From: Omphiscola glabra
Lineage: Eukaryota > Mollusca > Gastropoda > Lymnaeidae
Length of the DNA: 64,000 nucleotides
Direction: 5' to 3'
NCBI GenBank assembly: GCA_964017045.1
Contig: OZ024806.1
Span: forward strand, 2,565,992 to 2,629,991
Part shown: positions 1-12,015 of the stretch, in pieces
How the letters are laid out: every line of letters starts with the position of its first letter
Numbering within the stretch: position 1 is the stretch's first letter
Position numbers and translations under genes: made by a program
The notes under the pieces: generated by a model
The model's database searches: none
Seen by the model: the letters and a program-made list of their open reading frames with translations, nothing else
What the model was told of the DNA's origin: nothing

Positions 1-90
1 TGAACTCACCTGGTTACACATAAACTCACCTGGGTACACACATGAAATCACCTGGTTACACACACATGAACTCACCTGGGTAATGTCTAT
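1..90. repeat. Short tandem array, 22-28 bp unit
   Basis: About four degenerate copies of a unit containing 'actcacctggttacacac' start at the window edge, so the array may continue upstream. No coding sequence is seen. Confidence 0.8.
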
Positions 91-1832
91 TCATAGTCTA
101 ATGTCCCCCTTCTCTTGTGTGTGTGTGAGCGTGTGTGTCTATTTTTTAATCACTTACATTAAGTTTAGAATGTTTTGAATGTCAAATGTCCGAATCGTTG
201 TAAAGTCTACCGTAAGAAATGAACAGTTACAAAATGAAACAGAAAAAAACCAACAATAACAAACCAACACATTATGAAACATACCACAAGAAGTATACTA
301 GGGGAAAAACATGATTTGTGTGTCAGAGAAATCCCATTGATTGATATTCATGGCCGCAAGTAAACATGCTCTAACCCATTGATGGGCAAAGCCAGCCGGC
401 CACAAATCGGTTTTGACTCCGAAAAAAATGGTTCTTGACAGGTTCTTGAAAATAAATGTGGTTCTTATAAAAATTTTAATCGTTCTGTTGCTGATTTTCG
501 GCTCCTGTTGTTATGTAGACGACGTGTTTACGTCATCTTTCCCCGTGAATGGGCTCTAGCTGACCCCAAGCTCGGAACCACATTTAGGGAGTGGCTAGTT
601 AAAAATGGTCTCACTTGACCTTTCTTACAACTAAATAAAATTAATAGTCTGTATCCTTAGAATTATTTAGAATTATCTGGAGAACTCTGGAAAGGAAATC
701 TAGAAATATCATTAAAACAGACTATAAAAGGAGACGAGAGGTATCTTTGGGTGTGTTTTATGTGTGCTATCATTTATCACGAGATTTTGTTTACTAACTT
801 TTGCTGTGTGTGTACATTCCTTTTTATCATTGTACCTTTTTACAACATTGTATCTTCTTCAAAATTGTACCGGTACAAGTCAATCATTATTCTGTAAGTG
901 AATAGCTTTAATTTTATTTATTTATTTATTTTTTAAATTCATTATTAACTTAATCAAATGTATTGTAATTATAACCCCTGGTTTTGGGTATCTTTTTCTT
1001 TGTTATTGTATTTAACATATGGTCTCGTCTTTTGTTGTGTACAGTTTTAGAACGAACCATATACTTAAAGAAGAAATTAATTTCTCCATACTGATAACAG
1101 TCCGTAACACAGTGACTTTTGACTCATGACTTAACCGACCACTGGCCTAACCTAGCGAGTGTTTAAATGTCGTTTTATTTACAAGCATCGATCCTTTTCT
1201 AGGTTACATAACAACAAAAGGCAATGTTCATCAACAGTAGCTGGCATTGTTCACTTGAGACCAGATGTCCGGGGGGGGGGGGGGACTCGGACGGGGGAAG
1301 GGGGGGGTAGACTGGGGTGGAGGTGGACAAGCTCAGTTACAAACGAGAGGAATTCGTGTTATTTCGTTTTCCCTTTTAGTTTCATATCCCGAGAAAACGC
1401 GATGTTTTTTCCTTGTAAAATGACGTGTCGGCCGCCTTTAGTAACTCTACTTTAGTCAGCACTTTATAGTCGGACTAAAGAAAAGTATTTTAATTTATTG
1501 GATGGGCGATAAGAACAACACAAAAAGGGGGGATGGTTGGAAATGGGTTGGGGGGGGGGGGGGAAGAGATAACGGTTTGGGAAATGACTTCATAGTATTT
1601 TTCCCTCAAAAATGTATCGAACCTTTTCTAAAGAAAAGCGTGTTTGTAATTTTTTTATTTTTTAGAGAAGCGTTTCTCAAACCTTTTTCTTTTATTGTGG
1701 CCCATTTGAAAATTTCTGCCGTGGCCCTCTTTCTCAGACGCCGCCCTTGAGGGAGCTTAGGTGGGCATATGGCACACGTTGAGAAGGGTTGCGTAGAATT
1801 TTTTTATTTAAGATACTAAATTTAACAAGTGT
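91..1832. other. Intergenic, no gene recognised
   Basis: AT-rich unique sequence with two long G runs near 1270-1283 and 1549-1563. The short open frames here are low-complexity and carry no recognisable domain. Around 1665-1790 the sequence 'gtttctcaaacc', followed later by 'gttgagaagggttgcg', resembles the ends of a decayed hAT-type transposon. That reading is weak. Confidence 0.5.
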
Positions 1833-1918
1833 GTATATATAGATATATGTGTATGTATATATAAATATGTATATATAGATATGTGTGTATATGTGTGAAT
1901 ATATATATATAAATAACA
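1833..1918. repeat. AT/GT microsatellite
   Basis: Interspersed TATATA, TGTGTATA and AGATATA motifs form a simple repeat of about 85 bp. Short open frames on the minus strand are only a product of this composition. Confidence 0.85.
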
Positions 1919-1999
1919 TATTTAGTATCTGAAATCGTAAATAAAATTTTAAAACAATATTACAATTTAGTAACCACTAAAAGAAACTAAAAAGACACT

Positions 2000-2130
2000 A
2001 AAAATATGTAGAGACAAGACGTCATTATTGAAACAAGAAGTCAATATTGAGACAAGACGTCATTTTAGAGACCAGATCCAAAGATAGAGACAAGATCCCA
2101 ATGTAAGACAATACGTCAATGTCTGTGAAG
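2000..2130. repeat. Degenerate tandem repeat, ~25 bp unit
   Basis: Four to five diverged copies of a unit like 'gagacaagacgtcaatatt'. Unique sequence follows, with perfect TGACGTCA palindromes at 2224-2231 and 2421-2428. Confidence 0.6.
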
Positions 2131-2529
2131 CAGGGACTTATCAATCTCATAGAACCTATTATGAACATATTTCTAATGGCATTTACTGTTGGATTCAACC
2201 TATACTATACGCTTAAGTAAGAATGACGTCATTGAGATGAGCCAAGTTCACGTGAACTCTCTGACCTGGCGCTACACTAAGTGGCGTGTAGAAACGTGTC
2301 CTCCATTCGTAGCCACGTTTGTTGAGATTACCAAGCTGTTAGAAGAAAACCGGAAGCACGAACGCAAGGAAAGGACTGACGAAAGGACAGAGGGGCGTCG
2401 GGGAAGTCGAAGATAAATGGTGACGTCAAATCTGCAGTTTCCCGATAATTATAATTTTTTTGGTTTTCTTTTTTCAAAATCCGAAAATCTGAGAAATATT
2501 CAGATTCTGACATGGGCTAAAAAATAGTG

Positions 2530-2760
2530 TTTAGACATCGTGATCTTTGCTGTTTAGACATCGTGATATTTGCTGTTTAGACATCGTGATATTTGCTGTT
2601 TAGACATCGTGATCTTTGCTGTTTAGACATCGTGATATTTGCTGTTTAGACATCGTGATATTTGCTGTTTAGACATCGTGATCTTTGCTGTTTAGACATC
2701 GTGATCTTTGCTGTTTAGACATCGTGATCTTTTCTGTTTAGACATCGTGATCTTTGCCTG
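2530..2760. repeat. 23-bp minisatellite
   Basis: About ten near-identical copies of a 23-bp unit beginning 'tttagacatcgtgatctttg', with the main variant at ctttg/atttg. There are no unique spacers, so it is not a CRISPR array. Confidence 0.95.
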
Positions 2761-2940
2761 GGGACTCAGCGAATTGCACACAGAGAAAATACATTGTCCT
2801 AGAATCGGAAGCACTCGGAATGCGGAAATGCCCGAACCTTGCTCTGTAGGAAATCAAAAGCCGATACTCGGGCCCGCCCCTATTTCTATTAATAGGAACA
2901 TTTTTCAAAGAGGGAAACATACACAAAGTTGTATTATAAT

Positions 2941-3037
2941 AGATATAAAGAGTGTCAGATATAAAGAGTGTCAGAAATAAAGAGTGTCAGATATAAAGAG
3001 TGTCAGATATAAAGAGTTTCAGATATAAAGAGTTTCA
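2941..3037. repeat. 16-bp minisatellite
   Basis: About six copies of 'agatataaagagtgtc', the last ones with gtttc in place of gtgtc. Confidence 0.9.
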
Positions 3038-3199
3038 GTTGTAGAGAAAAATGCCTGGCATGGAAATGAAGAGTATGTTTTAGTATGCTTTCTCCTTAGT
3101 AGTGAAATTCTTACACGATGTCGAACACTTTGTTTAATAAAAGAGAAAACTGCAACTGCAAGCGTTTTTCATGGAGGAAGAAGGAAGATGTAATCTCGA

Positions 3200-3640
3200 C
3201 ACTCAGCTCCCACAAATATAGTGCATCAAAGGACTAGCGATTGGGCTCATTAATGCGCAGTCATCTGTCTCTCTATGTTGAGAGTTCACGTGCGCCTAAC
3301 AGTGAGACCTCTCGAACATTTTCGCACGTCGGAGCGCCGTGAGCATGCTATCATAGCATGGAGATGAGCGCTATAGAAGTACTCAAATCAATCAATCATG
3401 GAGGGCTTTGGCCTGCCTCACCACTTCCATCCACTCAGACCTAACTACTGATTTTCTTTTCCAATCTTGGATTCCCAGCTGCTGTAGATCTTTTTCCACA
3501 TCATTGATCCATCTAAGCCTAGGTCTGCCTTTGAGCCGTTTTCCTCTAGATTTTTGGTGCTTGATGCACCCTCTTAACTCCTCTGTCATTTGACATTCTC
3601 TCTAAGTGTCCTGCCTAGCGTAAACTGCCCTTTTTTATTT
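3200..3640 (-). mobile_element. 3' end of a decayed non-LTR retrotransposon (LINE)
   Basis: Read on the minus strand, 3589 to 3392 encodes a 65-residue tail with the pattern KGRPRLRWINDVEKDL, then a W-x(9)-S-EW segment and EVVRQAKALHD before a stop. From established knowledge, a GRPR-x-RW-x-DDV-x-DL segment ending in W-x-x-x-V-x-x-AKAL is typical of the extreme C-terminus of metazoan LINE reverse-transcriptase polyproteins. Just upstream, near 3600-3640, a related segment (AGHLERM) lies in a different frame, so the copy is frameshifted and inactive. The sequence 3' of the stop (3391 down to about 3200) contains GATT repeats and the near-palindrome CATGCTATCATAGCATG, which look like the element's 3' tail. 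Only the tail is present, consistent with 5' truncation. Confidence 0.75.
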
Positions 3641-3861
3641 CTGCTACTAGCCTGGGATCTACACAGTTCCTGTTCGGTTCGTATTCTCCAACCATATTCA
3701 TCCTTTGTTGGTCCATATATTTTCTGGAGAACTTTTCTCTCCCATGTGTTTGATAAGTTTTCTGGCGTTTTTGTTAGCGTTTATTCTTTCTAAGTGTCCC
3801 GCCCCCCCCCCCCCAAGCATAGCCTACCCCCTTTTTTGTGTTTATGCTACTAACGTGGAAT

Positions 3862-4092
3862 CATGATCTAGTCTATACAACTCCTGATCTCAGTCTACAC
3901 ATTTCCTGATCTCAGTCTACACATTTCCTGATCTCATTCTATACATTTCCTGATCTGGTCTATACAACTCCTAATCTCGTCTATAATATACAACTCCTGA
4001 TCTAGTCTATACAACTCCTGAGCTAGTCCAGACAACTCCTGATTTCAGTCTATACATTTCCTGATCTAGTCTATACAACTCCTGGTTGGTTC
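3862..4092. repeat. ~21-bp minisatellite
   Basis: Around ten diverged copies of a unit like 'tctagtctatacaactcctg', alternating with an 'acatttcctg' variant. Confidence 0.85.
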
Positions 4093-4855
4093 CATGTAGA
4101 AACATGAGCTTATTTTGTTTAAATGTTAAAGATAAACGAATTATTTGTAATTATGCTGAGTCAGCTGCTAAAGGAAATTAAGGGAAATTCTATTATCGGT
4201 AGTTTTTAATGACATTTATTTTAAAAATACATTTTTACGAAAAATTCAAATGTAAAATAAAATGGAAATTATCAAGATAACAAAACAAAATACAGAAAAG
4301 CTTTGTATTTGTTTTATTATTTTAATTCGCACCACCATCACCACTCCCACCCACCCATAAATTAATTCTGCTTACTTTCTACTAGCATCCCATGAAAACA
4401 TGCCTTCAATAAACCAGATGGCTTCATCGTTTTTTACCCTTCCCTCCCCACCCCCAACCTCTCTCCCCAAATTCGGAGAAAATGACGCCCCAGTTGAGAT
4501 TATCACAAGATTTCTTCCGGTTAATCAATCCTCCAGGAAAACATTCCCCTTTAAGCGGGTTTCTCTCTATCATCTGATTGTTGTTAGGTTGTTTGGAATT
4601 GGTTGTAAATGACCAGGAAGTTCCTGTACGGCTGTTATGTTATCAGCACTGCAAGTGTACAACTGTACCGTGGGGGGGGGGGGGGGGTTGTTACATAATT
4701 CAATTATGGTATGTATGTAAAACGAACCAACTTGAAAAACAACGAAACGAAACAAGATAACCCGTAGAAATTGAAGCATTGGATTTGTCCATAAACAAAT
4801 GTCGCATTAGGATAACAGCCATAGATAGGTCCACCTATCAGCTTAATCCTTTACT
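4093..4855. other. Intergenic, no gene recognised
   Basis: AT-rich unique sequence with a G run of about 16 at 4672-4687. Open frames of 60-70 codons on both strands show no family motif and cross the homopolymer, so they are not called. Confidence 0.5.
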
Positions 4856-5019
4856 GACATAGATAGAACCACGTACTCGCTAACCGACACCAAATAATTT
4901 CCAACCGATACCAAGTACTCTCTAACCAATATAAAAATACTCTCTAACCGATACCAACTATTCTCTAACCGATACCTACTATTCTCTAACCGATACCAAG
5001 TATTCTCTAACCAATAGCA

Positions 5020-5375
5020 AGAACACACTACCCTTTCCCAGGGGTCGCCTAAGACCAGGGCCGGCCTTAGGTCATTGCAACCTATGCGGCCGCAATGGGC
5101 CCCGCACTTTCATAGGCCCCTCCCCGAATTTTTTTTCTAAAACAAAATCTTAATTTTCACTTATTATCCTTATTCCTACCCAGAAAGGACCCCGCGCAAT
5201 CCGTTTCGCATAGGGCCCCGCAATTGTTAGGGTCGGCCCTGCCTAAGACCATCTGAAAAACACCTATACTCTACAGTTATGAAGTAGCAATGGAAATAAT
5301 TTTGTGGCTGGGGGTCGCCACAATATGACGAGCTGTATTAGTGGGTCGCGGCCTTACAAGGGTTGAGAACCACTG
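5020..5375. mobile_element. hAT-type transposon relic (Charlie/URR1-like)
   Basis: With the nested 186-bp insert removed, the sequence runs from 'aggggtcgcctaagaccatc' through 'gggggtcgccacaatatgac' to a terminal 'ggttgagaaccactg'. The end matches the common hAT terminus CAGTGGTTCTCAACC in reverse complement. From memory, the internal order (GGGGTCGCC-TAAGACCATC, then TACAGTTATGAAGTAGCAA, then GGGGGTCGCCACAA) closely resembles the rodent URR1 hAT-Charlie family; this is recollection, not a search. The left terminus is missing. It carries no transposase, so it is non-autonomous or degenerate. Confidence 0.7.
5056..5241. mobile_element. 186-bp hAT MITE with perfect 8-bp target duplication
   Basis: The element starts CAGGGCCGGCC and ends GGTCGGCCCTG, giving near-perfect terminal inverted repeats. 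It is flanked on both sides by the identical 8-mer cctaagac (5048-5055 and 5242-5249). CAG-beginning inverted repeats with an 8-bp duplication define hAT superfamily elements. At 186 bp with no open frame it is a MITE. It sits inside the larger hAT relic, whose sequence becomes continuous when the MITE and one duplication are removed. Confidence 0.95.
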
Positions 5376-5561
5376 CACTAACCGATACCAAGTACTCTCT
5401 GACCGATACCAAGTACTCTCAGACCGATACCAAGTACTCTCAGACCGATACCAAGTACTCTCTGACCGATGTTTCCAAATCACCTCGAGTATTTGTTATT
5501 CTCAGCTTAAAATATTCTCACCTGAAGTCCCGTTTTAACGATCAGCTTCTTTTAAACAATT

Positions 5562-6263
5562 CCAAAGCTTCAAGCACAAATGACTTTAGTACCGTCCTAA
5601 AACTTCAAGCACAAATGACTTTAGTACCGTCCTAAAGCTTCAAGCACACATGACTTTAGTACCGTCCTAAAGCTTTAAGCACAAATGACTTTAGTACCGT
5701 CCTAAAGCTTCAAGCACACATGACTTTAGTACCGTCCTAAAGCTTCAAGCACACATGACTTTAGTGCCGTCCTAAAGATTCAAGCACACATGACTTTAGT
5801 ACCGTCCTAAAGCTTCAAGCACAAATGACTTTAGTACCTTCCTAAAGCTTCAAGCACACATGACTTTAGTGCCGTCCTAAAGCTTCAAGCACAAATGACT
5901 TCAGTACCGTCCTAAAGCTTCAAGCACACATGACTTTAGTACCGTCCTAAAGCTTCAAGCACACATGACTTTAGTACCGTCCTAAAAATTCAAGCATTCA
6001 TGACTTTAGTGCCGTCCTAAAGCTTCAAGCACACATGACTTTAGTACCGTCCTAAAACTTTAAGCATTCATGACTTTAGTACCGTCCTAAAGCTTCAAAT
6101 GCAAGTGACTTTAGTACCGTCCTAAAGCTTTAAGCACGATGACTTTTGAACCGTCCTAAAGCTTCAATCACAAATGACTTTAGTACCGTTCTAAAGCTTC
6201 AAGCGCACATGACTTAAGTACCGTCCTGAAGCTTCAAGTTCAAATGACCTTAGTACCGACTTA
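5562..6263. repeat. 35-bp minisatellite, ~20 copies
   Basis: Roughly twenty copies of a 35-bp unit containing 'aagcttcaagcacacatgac' and 'tttagtaccgtcct'. Divergence rises toward the right end (6070-6263), as expected for an array homogenised mainly in its middle. Confidence 0.95.
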
Positions 6264-6564
6264 ATCTAAGATTGGGGCTGTTACGGTAAGTCGCGTTATC
6301 AATTACTTTTGTCCGTAAATTCTACGATTCCATGAATTTTCGTTTTCACATCGAAAGCTGACTGGTCCCACTTGGTCCCACTTCAACAGTTACAACCTTA
6401 GCACATGTAAGACCAAGTTCTGCTGAACGCCAGGTCTATTTAAATACTTATTTATGTAATAATCGAAACCTCAGATTTTTGATTGATTCTAAATCTAAAT
6501 ATTTCAAAATCACGGTGTATATATAACTTTAACATCATAACTCTAACAACGATATATTTAAGTG

Positions 6565-6990
6565 CAGGGGTCCTCAAACTTTCTAAACAGGGGACGGTTC
6601 ACTGTCCCTCGGACACTCTCTAACGGCTCATTATAATTTAAGAATAAAACAATCCCTAATAGCAAAGTTTTTCGCGAGAGATTGGGGGGGGGGGGGGGGG
6701 AAGCCGAAAATGTGACAAACCATGCATACAAGTAACGCCCACTATAGGAATCCCAAATAGTGCTCTCCAGGGCTCGCAACCGCACTTTCTTTTCACGCCC
6801 CGGAACTGTATTTAATATTCTAATGACCCACCCGCTTTTACACCGCAATTTATTCCATCAATTATTTCAGAAAACCAAAAGAAAATATGACGCTCCAAAC
6901 GCACTTGCTATTTAGTATTATTATTATTTTTAAAATAATCTCATTTAGCGCAGTTATCTGGAATTTTATCTTCCCCTTGAAAAACAGATT
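6565..6990. mobile_element. hAT-like relic beginning CAGGGGTCCTCAAACT
   Basis: The sequence at 6565 is a typical hAT terminus (CAGGGGTCCTCAAACTTTC). It is followed by AT-rich sequence, a G run near 6685-6700, and a segment (about 6715-6975) that is similar to 10240-10505. No transposase is preserved and no matching right end was identified, so the boundary is approximate. Confidence 0.55.
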
Positions 6991-7301
6991 ATTTTGGGGG
7001 GTGGGGCTGAAAAATTTGATAGAATTTGTTGTCATCGGCAACGAGACTATGCGCCAAGTTTCAGCTCGGTAGGTTGATGGGAAGTGGGTCAATTAGCCGT
7101 CCGAAGACTTTGCCACCCAGTCAGCCCCAAACAACAGCGAAGTTAATATAAGTGATTTAAAAATACGAATAAAACACGCTGTTCAAAAAAGATAACTTTA
7201 TTTTCAGCTAAAAAAATATATCATTTGAGGTACATTCGCCCCGTAACTCATACATGGTACGCACGCGTCATGCAGGGGGAGGTTGGTCCTATATTGTCTT
7301 T

Positions 7302-7365
7302 GACTCCGGAGGTCTGTGTTCCGTTCTCTGTGTTCCGTTCTCTGTGTTCCGTTCTCTGTGTTCGC
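7302..7365. repeat. 14-bp tandem repeat
   Basis: Three to four copies of 'tgttccgttctctg'. Confidence 0.8.
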
Positions 7366-8796
7366 CCATACACATGTGTCAGAAAGGCGCCAGTTTCATG
7401 TGGAGCTGATTTTTGTGTAATGCAAGGGCGTTGGAAGGGGGAGGGGTGGTGGAAGGTGCGATCCGCCCTGAGCGGCGGAACCTTTTTGGAGGGGTGGAGT
7501 TAAGCGTTTGATCCAACTCGTCCAAGCTGGTGAAATTGAGATTCCACGGCCCTGATCACTTATCGTCTGCCTCTCTATAGCCGCCAATACCCAATGACTT
7601 GTTTCACTTTGCGGCGTGTTTTCCAGGAAAAGTCTATTCACTCAAAACTCGGTCAGCCAATGAGAATAGAGTTGCTGTTTGCGGTTGGCCGGGATCCCGG
7701 CCAGCTGAAAGAAAGAAGAACTTAATTACTTGAAAACTTTATGTAACTCTCTTCTCCCCCCCCCCCCCCCCCAATCCAAAATCTCATACCGCGCATTCCC
7801 GCCACACAAAGGACCAGTGTTACTAAAAATACTGAAAGAAAACATTGTTTTTTGTTGTTATTTTTTTTAAAATAATTTTTTAATATTTGTTAGCAGAGTT
7901 TTTTTTAACATTGGGTAGTTATTAAAATAGTTTAAAGTTGTCATCTGCTGAAAAGGTGAATAAACCCGTTATGGGTTTCGTCATTGGGTGGTCTGGTCCA
8001 GCTAAGGGGCGTTCAAAGATTTCGCTCTCTATTAAGTCTAGCGCGACATTTGCGTATTGCTGGGACACTATAATCATAGAGGTCACATCAATGATTTTAT
8101 GTACTGTGTCTTGTAATAAAGTGTCTTCAAAGTGTCTTATGTCAGATTTTCTCAATAAAACAATAATCAATAAATCAATAATTGATAGAAGTCAAACGGT
8201 GGCTTGGCTGAATCAGTGCACGCTGTGGCAGACAAAGATTTCTCCTACCTCCCCCCCCCCCCCCCAAACAACTTCGAAAAACTCAACATTTTGCCGAAAA
8301 TTCTGCCCTTCCAAAAAAAAAGAAAAAAAGTGCCCCCCCCCCGGGGGTGGACCAGCCCTCCGCACCCCCACTCCTACACCAATAAGTCCACCGCCTGTAA
8401 GTTCGTCACTGATAACAACCAATCAGCCCCCCCCGCACCCTCGTCTTTCGTGTAAACCTGAGGTTATTGACCTCCAATCATGACAGCCTCGTTTTGAGGA
8501 TCGAAACAAAATTATGACGTAGTACACACAAATACGAATTCCAAGAGTAGACCATCGGTTTCATTTTCTCCTTTGGTATAAATATAACAGACGTGGTATC
8601 TAACACAAACCCGTTTGACCCGAGAGCGTAGTTGTACGTCAAAGCATCTTGGTGAGGAGACTAGCCCCGAGGGCCTCTTGATTAGTGTTGGTTCTTGAGA
8701 AAATTTTGACTTGAATTGTTTAAAATTTGTAATGAGACGTAAAGACTTTTGTTGAGGTATGTACTGTCTCACTTTGACTAGGCCTTCTCCATTTGT
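7366..8796. other. Intergenic, no gene recognised
   Basis: Unique sequence with C runs near 7757-7772, 8258-8273 and 8333-8342. An 82-codon minus-strand frame (8170 to 7922) has ordinary amino-acid composition, but no motif I recognise and no supporting splice context. The overlapping plus-strand frame becomes proline-rich at the C runs and is not convincing. Confidence 0.45.
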
Positions 8797-8892
8797 CTGA
8801 CGGTCAGTGTCTCTCCCTCCCCCTTTCTCCCTCCCTCCTCTCTCTCTCTCTTTCGTCCTCCATTTCTCTCTCTCTCTCTCTCTCTCTTGCAC
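8797..8892. repeat. CT-rich microsatellite
   Basis: Blocks of (CT)n and CCCTCC. The minus-strand reading gives only an R/E-rich low-complexity peptide. Confidence 0.85.
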
Positions 8893-10737
8893 TCACTATT
8901 TTTCGGAAAATCCCTTGGAGTCTTGGAGTTAAAATTACTAAGTTTTTAATAGTGTCTATGCATCCTTGTGCAATCAAGTCTTAGCTCTTGATCGCAGACT
9001 TACATCCAATTCCATATAATCGGACGACCTTATACGGTCGGTTACGTAAAGGGCTTACGTACAGGGTTCTCAAAATTTAAATCAACATGTACACAATATG
9101 GCCCAACGTGGTTCTCACTTTGTAGGCAAATGTGATTTTTTTCTAACGTCTCTTGTATACACCTAGCACAACGAAATGAATCACAAGTGTCGTGCACAAA
9201 CCACATTTTGAGAAAAGGTGATTTATAAATTATTATTTAAAAAAAAATATTTATATTTTATTATTATTATTATTATTTTTGTGCTAATTTTAAAAAAAAT
9301 AACACATTGAACAGAGTGTTTATTCCAAACATTATTGTATTTTTGGTTGATCACAACTAAATTATTGTTTAAACTATTCCGTGACTAACTGTGTCCTACT
9401 GTCAAGGAAATTAGTTTGTGAATTCCCAGAAAAAAATATTGACTTCTCCCTTTCAAAGACTGTAGTTTAATTCAATATCGGGTTACGGTCGCAGTCCTTA
9501 CGGGAAACCAACCCTTTGATTCCGTGATGTTTCCTTTTGCCTTTGATTCCGACACGTTTCCTGCTGACTTTCATTCAGTCATGTTTCTTTCTGTCTTTTA
9601 AGAAACTTCATTCCAAGATTGTTGTTTAAAAACACCTATAATAATAATACCATTTTTCTTAGGAACTAACTTCCTGTATTATTCCAGATGAAAAGTGGGG
9701 ATATTTTTTTTATTAATCTTGACATACATCTGCACTTATGTTAACAGCGCTGTCTTTAAACTTACGAAGTGGCTATTAAAATTATTTAATTATCATCGTT
9801 GGGTTGTAAGACACAAAATGAAGCATCAAATGAAAGATAATTGAATGGACTATACGTTGGTAAACTTACTTCTTCAGTTTAACTAATATAAACTACCACA
9901 AATGACATCCGAATAGCATTTAGCCTAAAGGGACCCGGGTCCGAAACGTCAAAATCTGTTGTCCTGTCTATGAATTTATGTTTAGCATACCTTGTTCTTA
10001 TATTTCATTTACACAACTTGAATGCAGTCCATCAATTTTTATGGGAAAAAAAATGGGGGGGGGGGGGGGTTGAGGCAACAAAAAACTTATAAATTTTGAA
10101 AATGTTTTTTTTAAAGTGAGTATTTTCTCAACACTTTTCAAAATTTATATTTAAATAACTTTCAAGTGTGACCATCGTTTATCCCGCCAAACAATGGCGG
10201 CCGCGATGCATGAACTCTCCATCTGCTAAAGTTACTTGACAAAACCTGCATTCAAGTAATGCACTTTGTGAATCACAATTAGCACTCTCCCCTCCCCCGT
10301 TCGCAACCCCAAACTTTTTTCACGCCCCTGAACTATATTATTAATATTCCACTGCCCACCCCCTTTTACGCCGCAGATTTATAAAACCATATTTAAATTG
10401 AGACTACTTCCGTTTAAAACAAAAAGAAAATTTGACGCACCAAACGCAACTGCGGTATCTTTAAGATTCTTATTTAGCGCAGTTATCGGGAATTTCATAT
10501 AGTGAAATCGTTAGTGACACAAGTTGATTGTTAAATTGTTACGTAGAGAATTATGTCTTTTGATGACACCTTACATTTAACAAAACTTTAAAATTTTATA
10601 TATATATATTCTTGTGTTTCAGTGAGAAGTATAGGTATTCCAGTAAATGACTCTCGCGGTCAACAATTCTACGAGGGGAACAACCCTTTGTTCGTTTATT
10701 GTGTTCACTGCTCTAAATTAAGAAGACAACATTTGAA
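8893..10737. other. Intergenic AT-rich sequence
   Basis: No coding signal. Poly-A/T stretches are frequent and there is a G run near 10056-10069. 'cagggttctcaaaatttaaa' near 9063 resembles a decayed hAT terminus. The transposon-derived block at 10240-10505 is listed separately. Confidence 0.5.
10240..10505. mobile_element. Dispersed repeat copy, related to 6715-6975
   Basis: The two blocks share an ordered series of matches, including CAAGTAA, a CTCTCC segment followed by CGCAACC, TTTTCACGCCCC, CACCC-CTTTTAC and TTTAGCGCAGTTATC. This makes them diverged copies of one interspersed element. Neither has a coding region. Confidence 0.75.
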
Positions 10738-11316
10738 CATACTCTCTATGCGTCTGTTATCATCACTTCGTCATACTCTCTAAGCGACTGCTATCATCAC
10801 TTCGTCATACTCTCTAAGTGTCTGTTATCATCACTTCGTCATACTCTCTATGCGTCTGCTATCATCACTTCGTCATACTCTCTATGCGTCTGCTATCATC
10901 ACTTCGTCATACTCTCTAAGCGTCTGTTATCATCACTTCGTCATACTCTCTAAGCGACTGCTATCATCACTTCGTCATACTCTCTATGCGTCTGCTATCA
11001 TCACTTCGTCATACTCTCTAAGCGTCTGCTATCATCACTTCGTCATACTCTCTAAGCGTCTGCTATCATCACTTCGTCATACTCTCTAAGCGTCTGCTAT
11101 CATCACTTCGTCATACTCTCTAAGTGTCTGTTATCATCACTTCGTCATACTCTCTAAGCGTCTGCTATCATCACTTCGTCATACTCTCTAAGCGACTGAT
11201 ATCATCACTTCGTCATACTCTCTAAGCGTCTGCTATCATCACTTCGTCATACTCTCTAAGCGACTGATATCATCACTTCGTCATACTCTCTAAGCGTCTG
11301 CTTTCATCACTTCTTG
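10738..11316. repeat. 34-bp minisatellite, ~17 copies
   Basis: Unit contains 'catactctctaagcgtctgc' then 'tatcatcacttcgt'. Variants differ mainly at aagcg/atgcg/aagtg and at gctatc/gttatc/gatatc. Confidence 0.95.
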
Positions 11317-11559
11317 CCACTCAAGTTATCTAACGACTTCACTCGATCAGATTATATCAATGGCTTCGATATGTGTACAACATCCCAACAGACGGATCAC
11401 TTAAGTTTTAAAAATAGTCTAGTCAGCAAACCAAATTTACCCAAGTTTGTTTTAGGGCTGTAAACTTTACGTGGCGCCCCCCCCCCCCCGCCCCCAATCA
11501 GCATTTCTGGGTATCTCAAAATTCCCTGTCAAACATATGCCGGAATTGTGTCCCTTGAG

Positions 11560-11685
11560 CTGTGTCGGGTTGATTATAAGGGTTGGTTGTAAGGGTTGGT
11601 TGTAAGGGTTGGTTGAAAAGGTTGATGGTAAAGTTTGGTTGAAAGGGTTGATTGTATAGATTAATTGTAAGGGTGGGTTGATTGT
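11560..11685. repeat. GGTTG-rich tandem repeat
   Basis: Degenerate copies of 'aagggttggttgt' (13-17 bp). Confidence 0.8.
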
Positions 11686-11689
11686 TATG

Positions 11690-11910
11690 GTTGACACATT
11701 TGACAAGGGAATACTTGTCCTTCTTGACATATTTGACAAGGGAACACTTGTCCCTCATGACATATTTGACAAGGGAACACTTGTCCCTCATGACATATTT
11801 GACAGGGGATCACTTTTTCTTCATTGCAATTTTGACAGGGAACGCTTGTCTTTCATTACACATTTGACATGACTCACTTGTCCTTTATGACATATTGACA
11901 GGGGAACACG
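11690..11910. repeat. 33-bp minisatellite
   Basis: About six copies of a unit built from 'gacatatttgacaaggga' and 'acacttgtccctcat'. Because the period is divisible by three, short repetitive frames stay open. These are not taken as genes. Confidence 0.9.
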
Positions 11911-12015
11911 AACCTTGTCATGACGGGTTTAAAGGGCCATCAAAGTTTCCATCTGAGTCTAAATGGGCCAGACAATGAGCAACAAAATGAACTGATTTAT
12001 AGAAACTTGGACAAG

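Larger units (their letters stand above)
4860..5472. repeat. 21-bp satellite array split by transposon insertion
   Basis: Copies of the 21-bp unit 'accgataccaagtactctct' occur at about 4860-5012 and again at 5376-5472. The two blocks share the unit and are separated by transposon-derived sequence (5020-5375). They are probably one ancestral array interrupted by insertion. Confidence 0.85.

Noticed and set aside
2530..2760. CRISPR-like array of short direct repeats (also considered for the other arrays)
   Set aside because: Units are contiguous with no unique spacers, there are no cas genes, and the sequence is eukaryotic. They are minisatellites.
7922..8170. 82-codon minus-strand frame with protein-like composition
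   Set aside because: No family motif, no splice or promoter context, and an overlapping plus frame of equal plausibility. A homology search would be needed.
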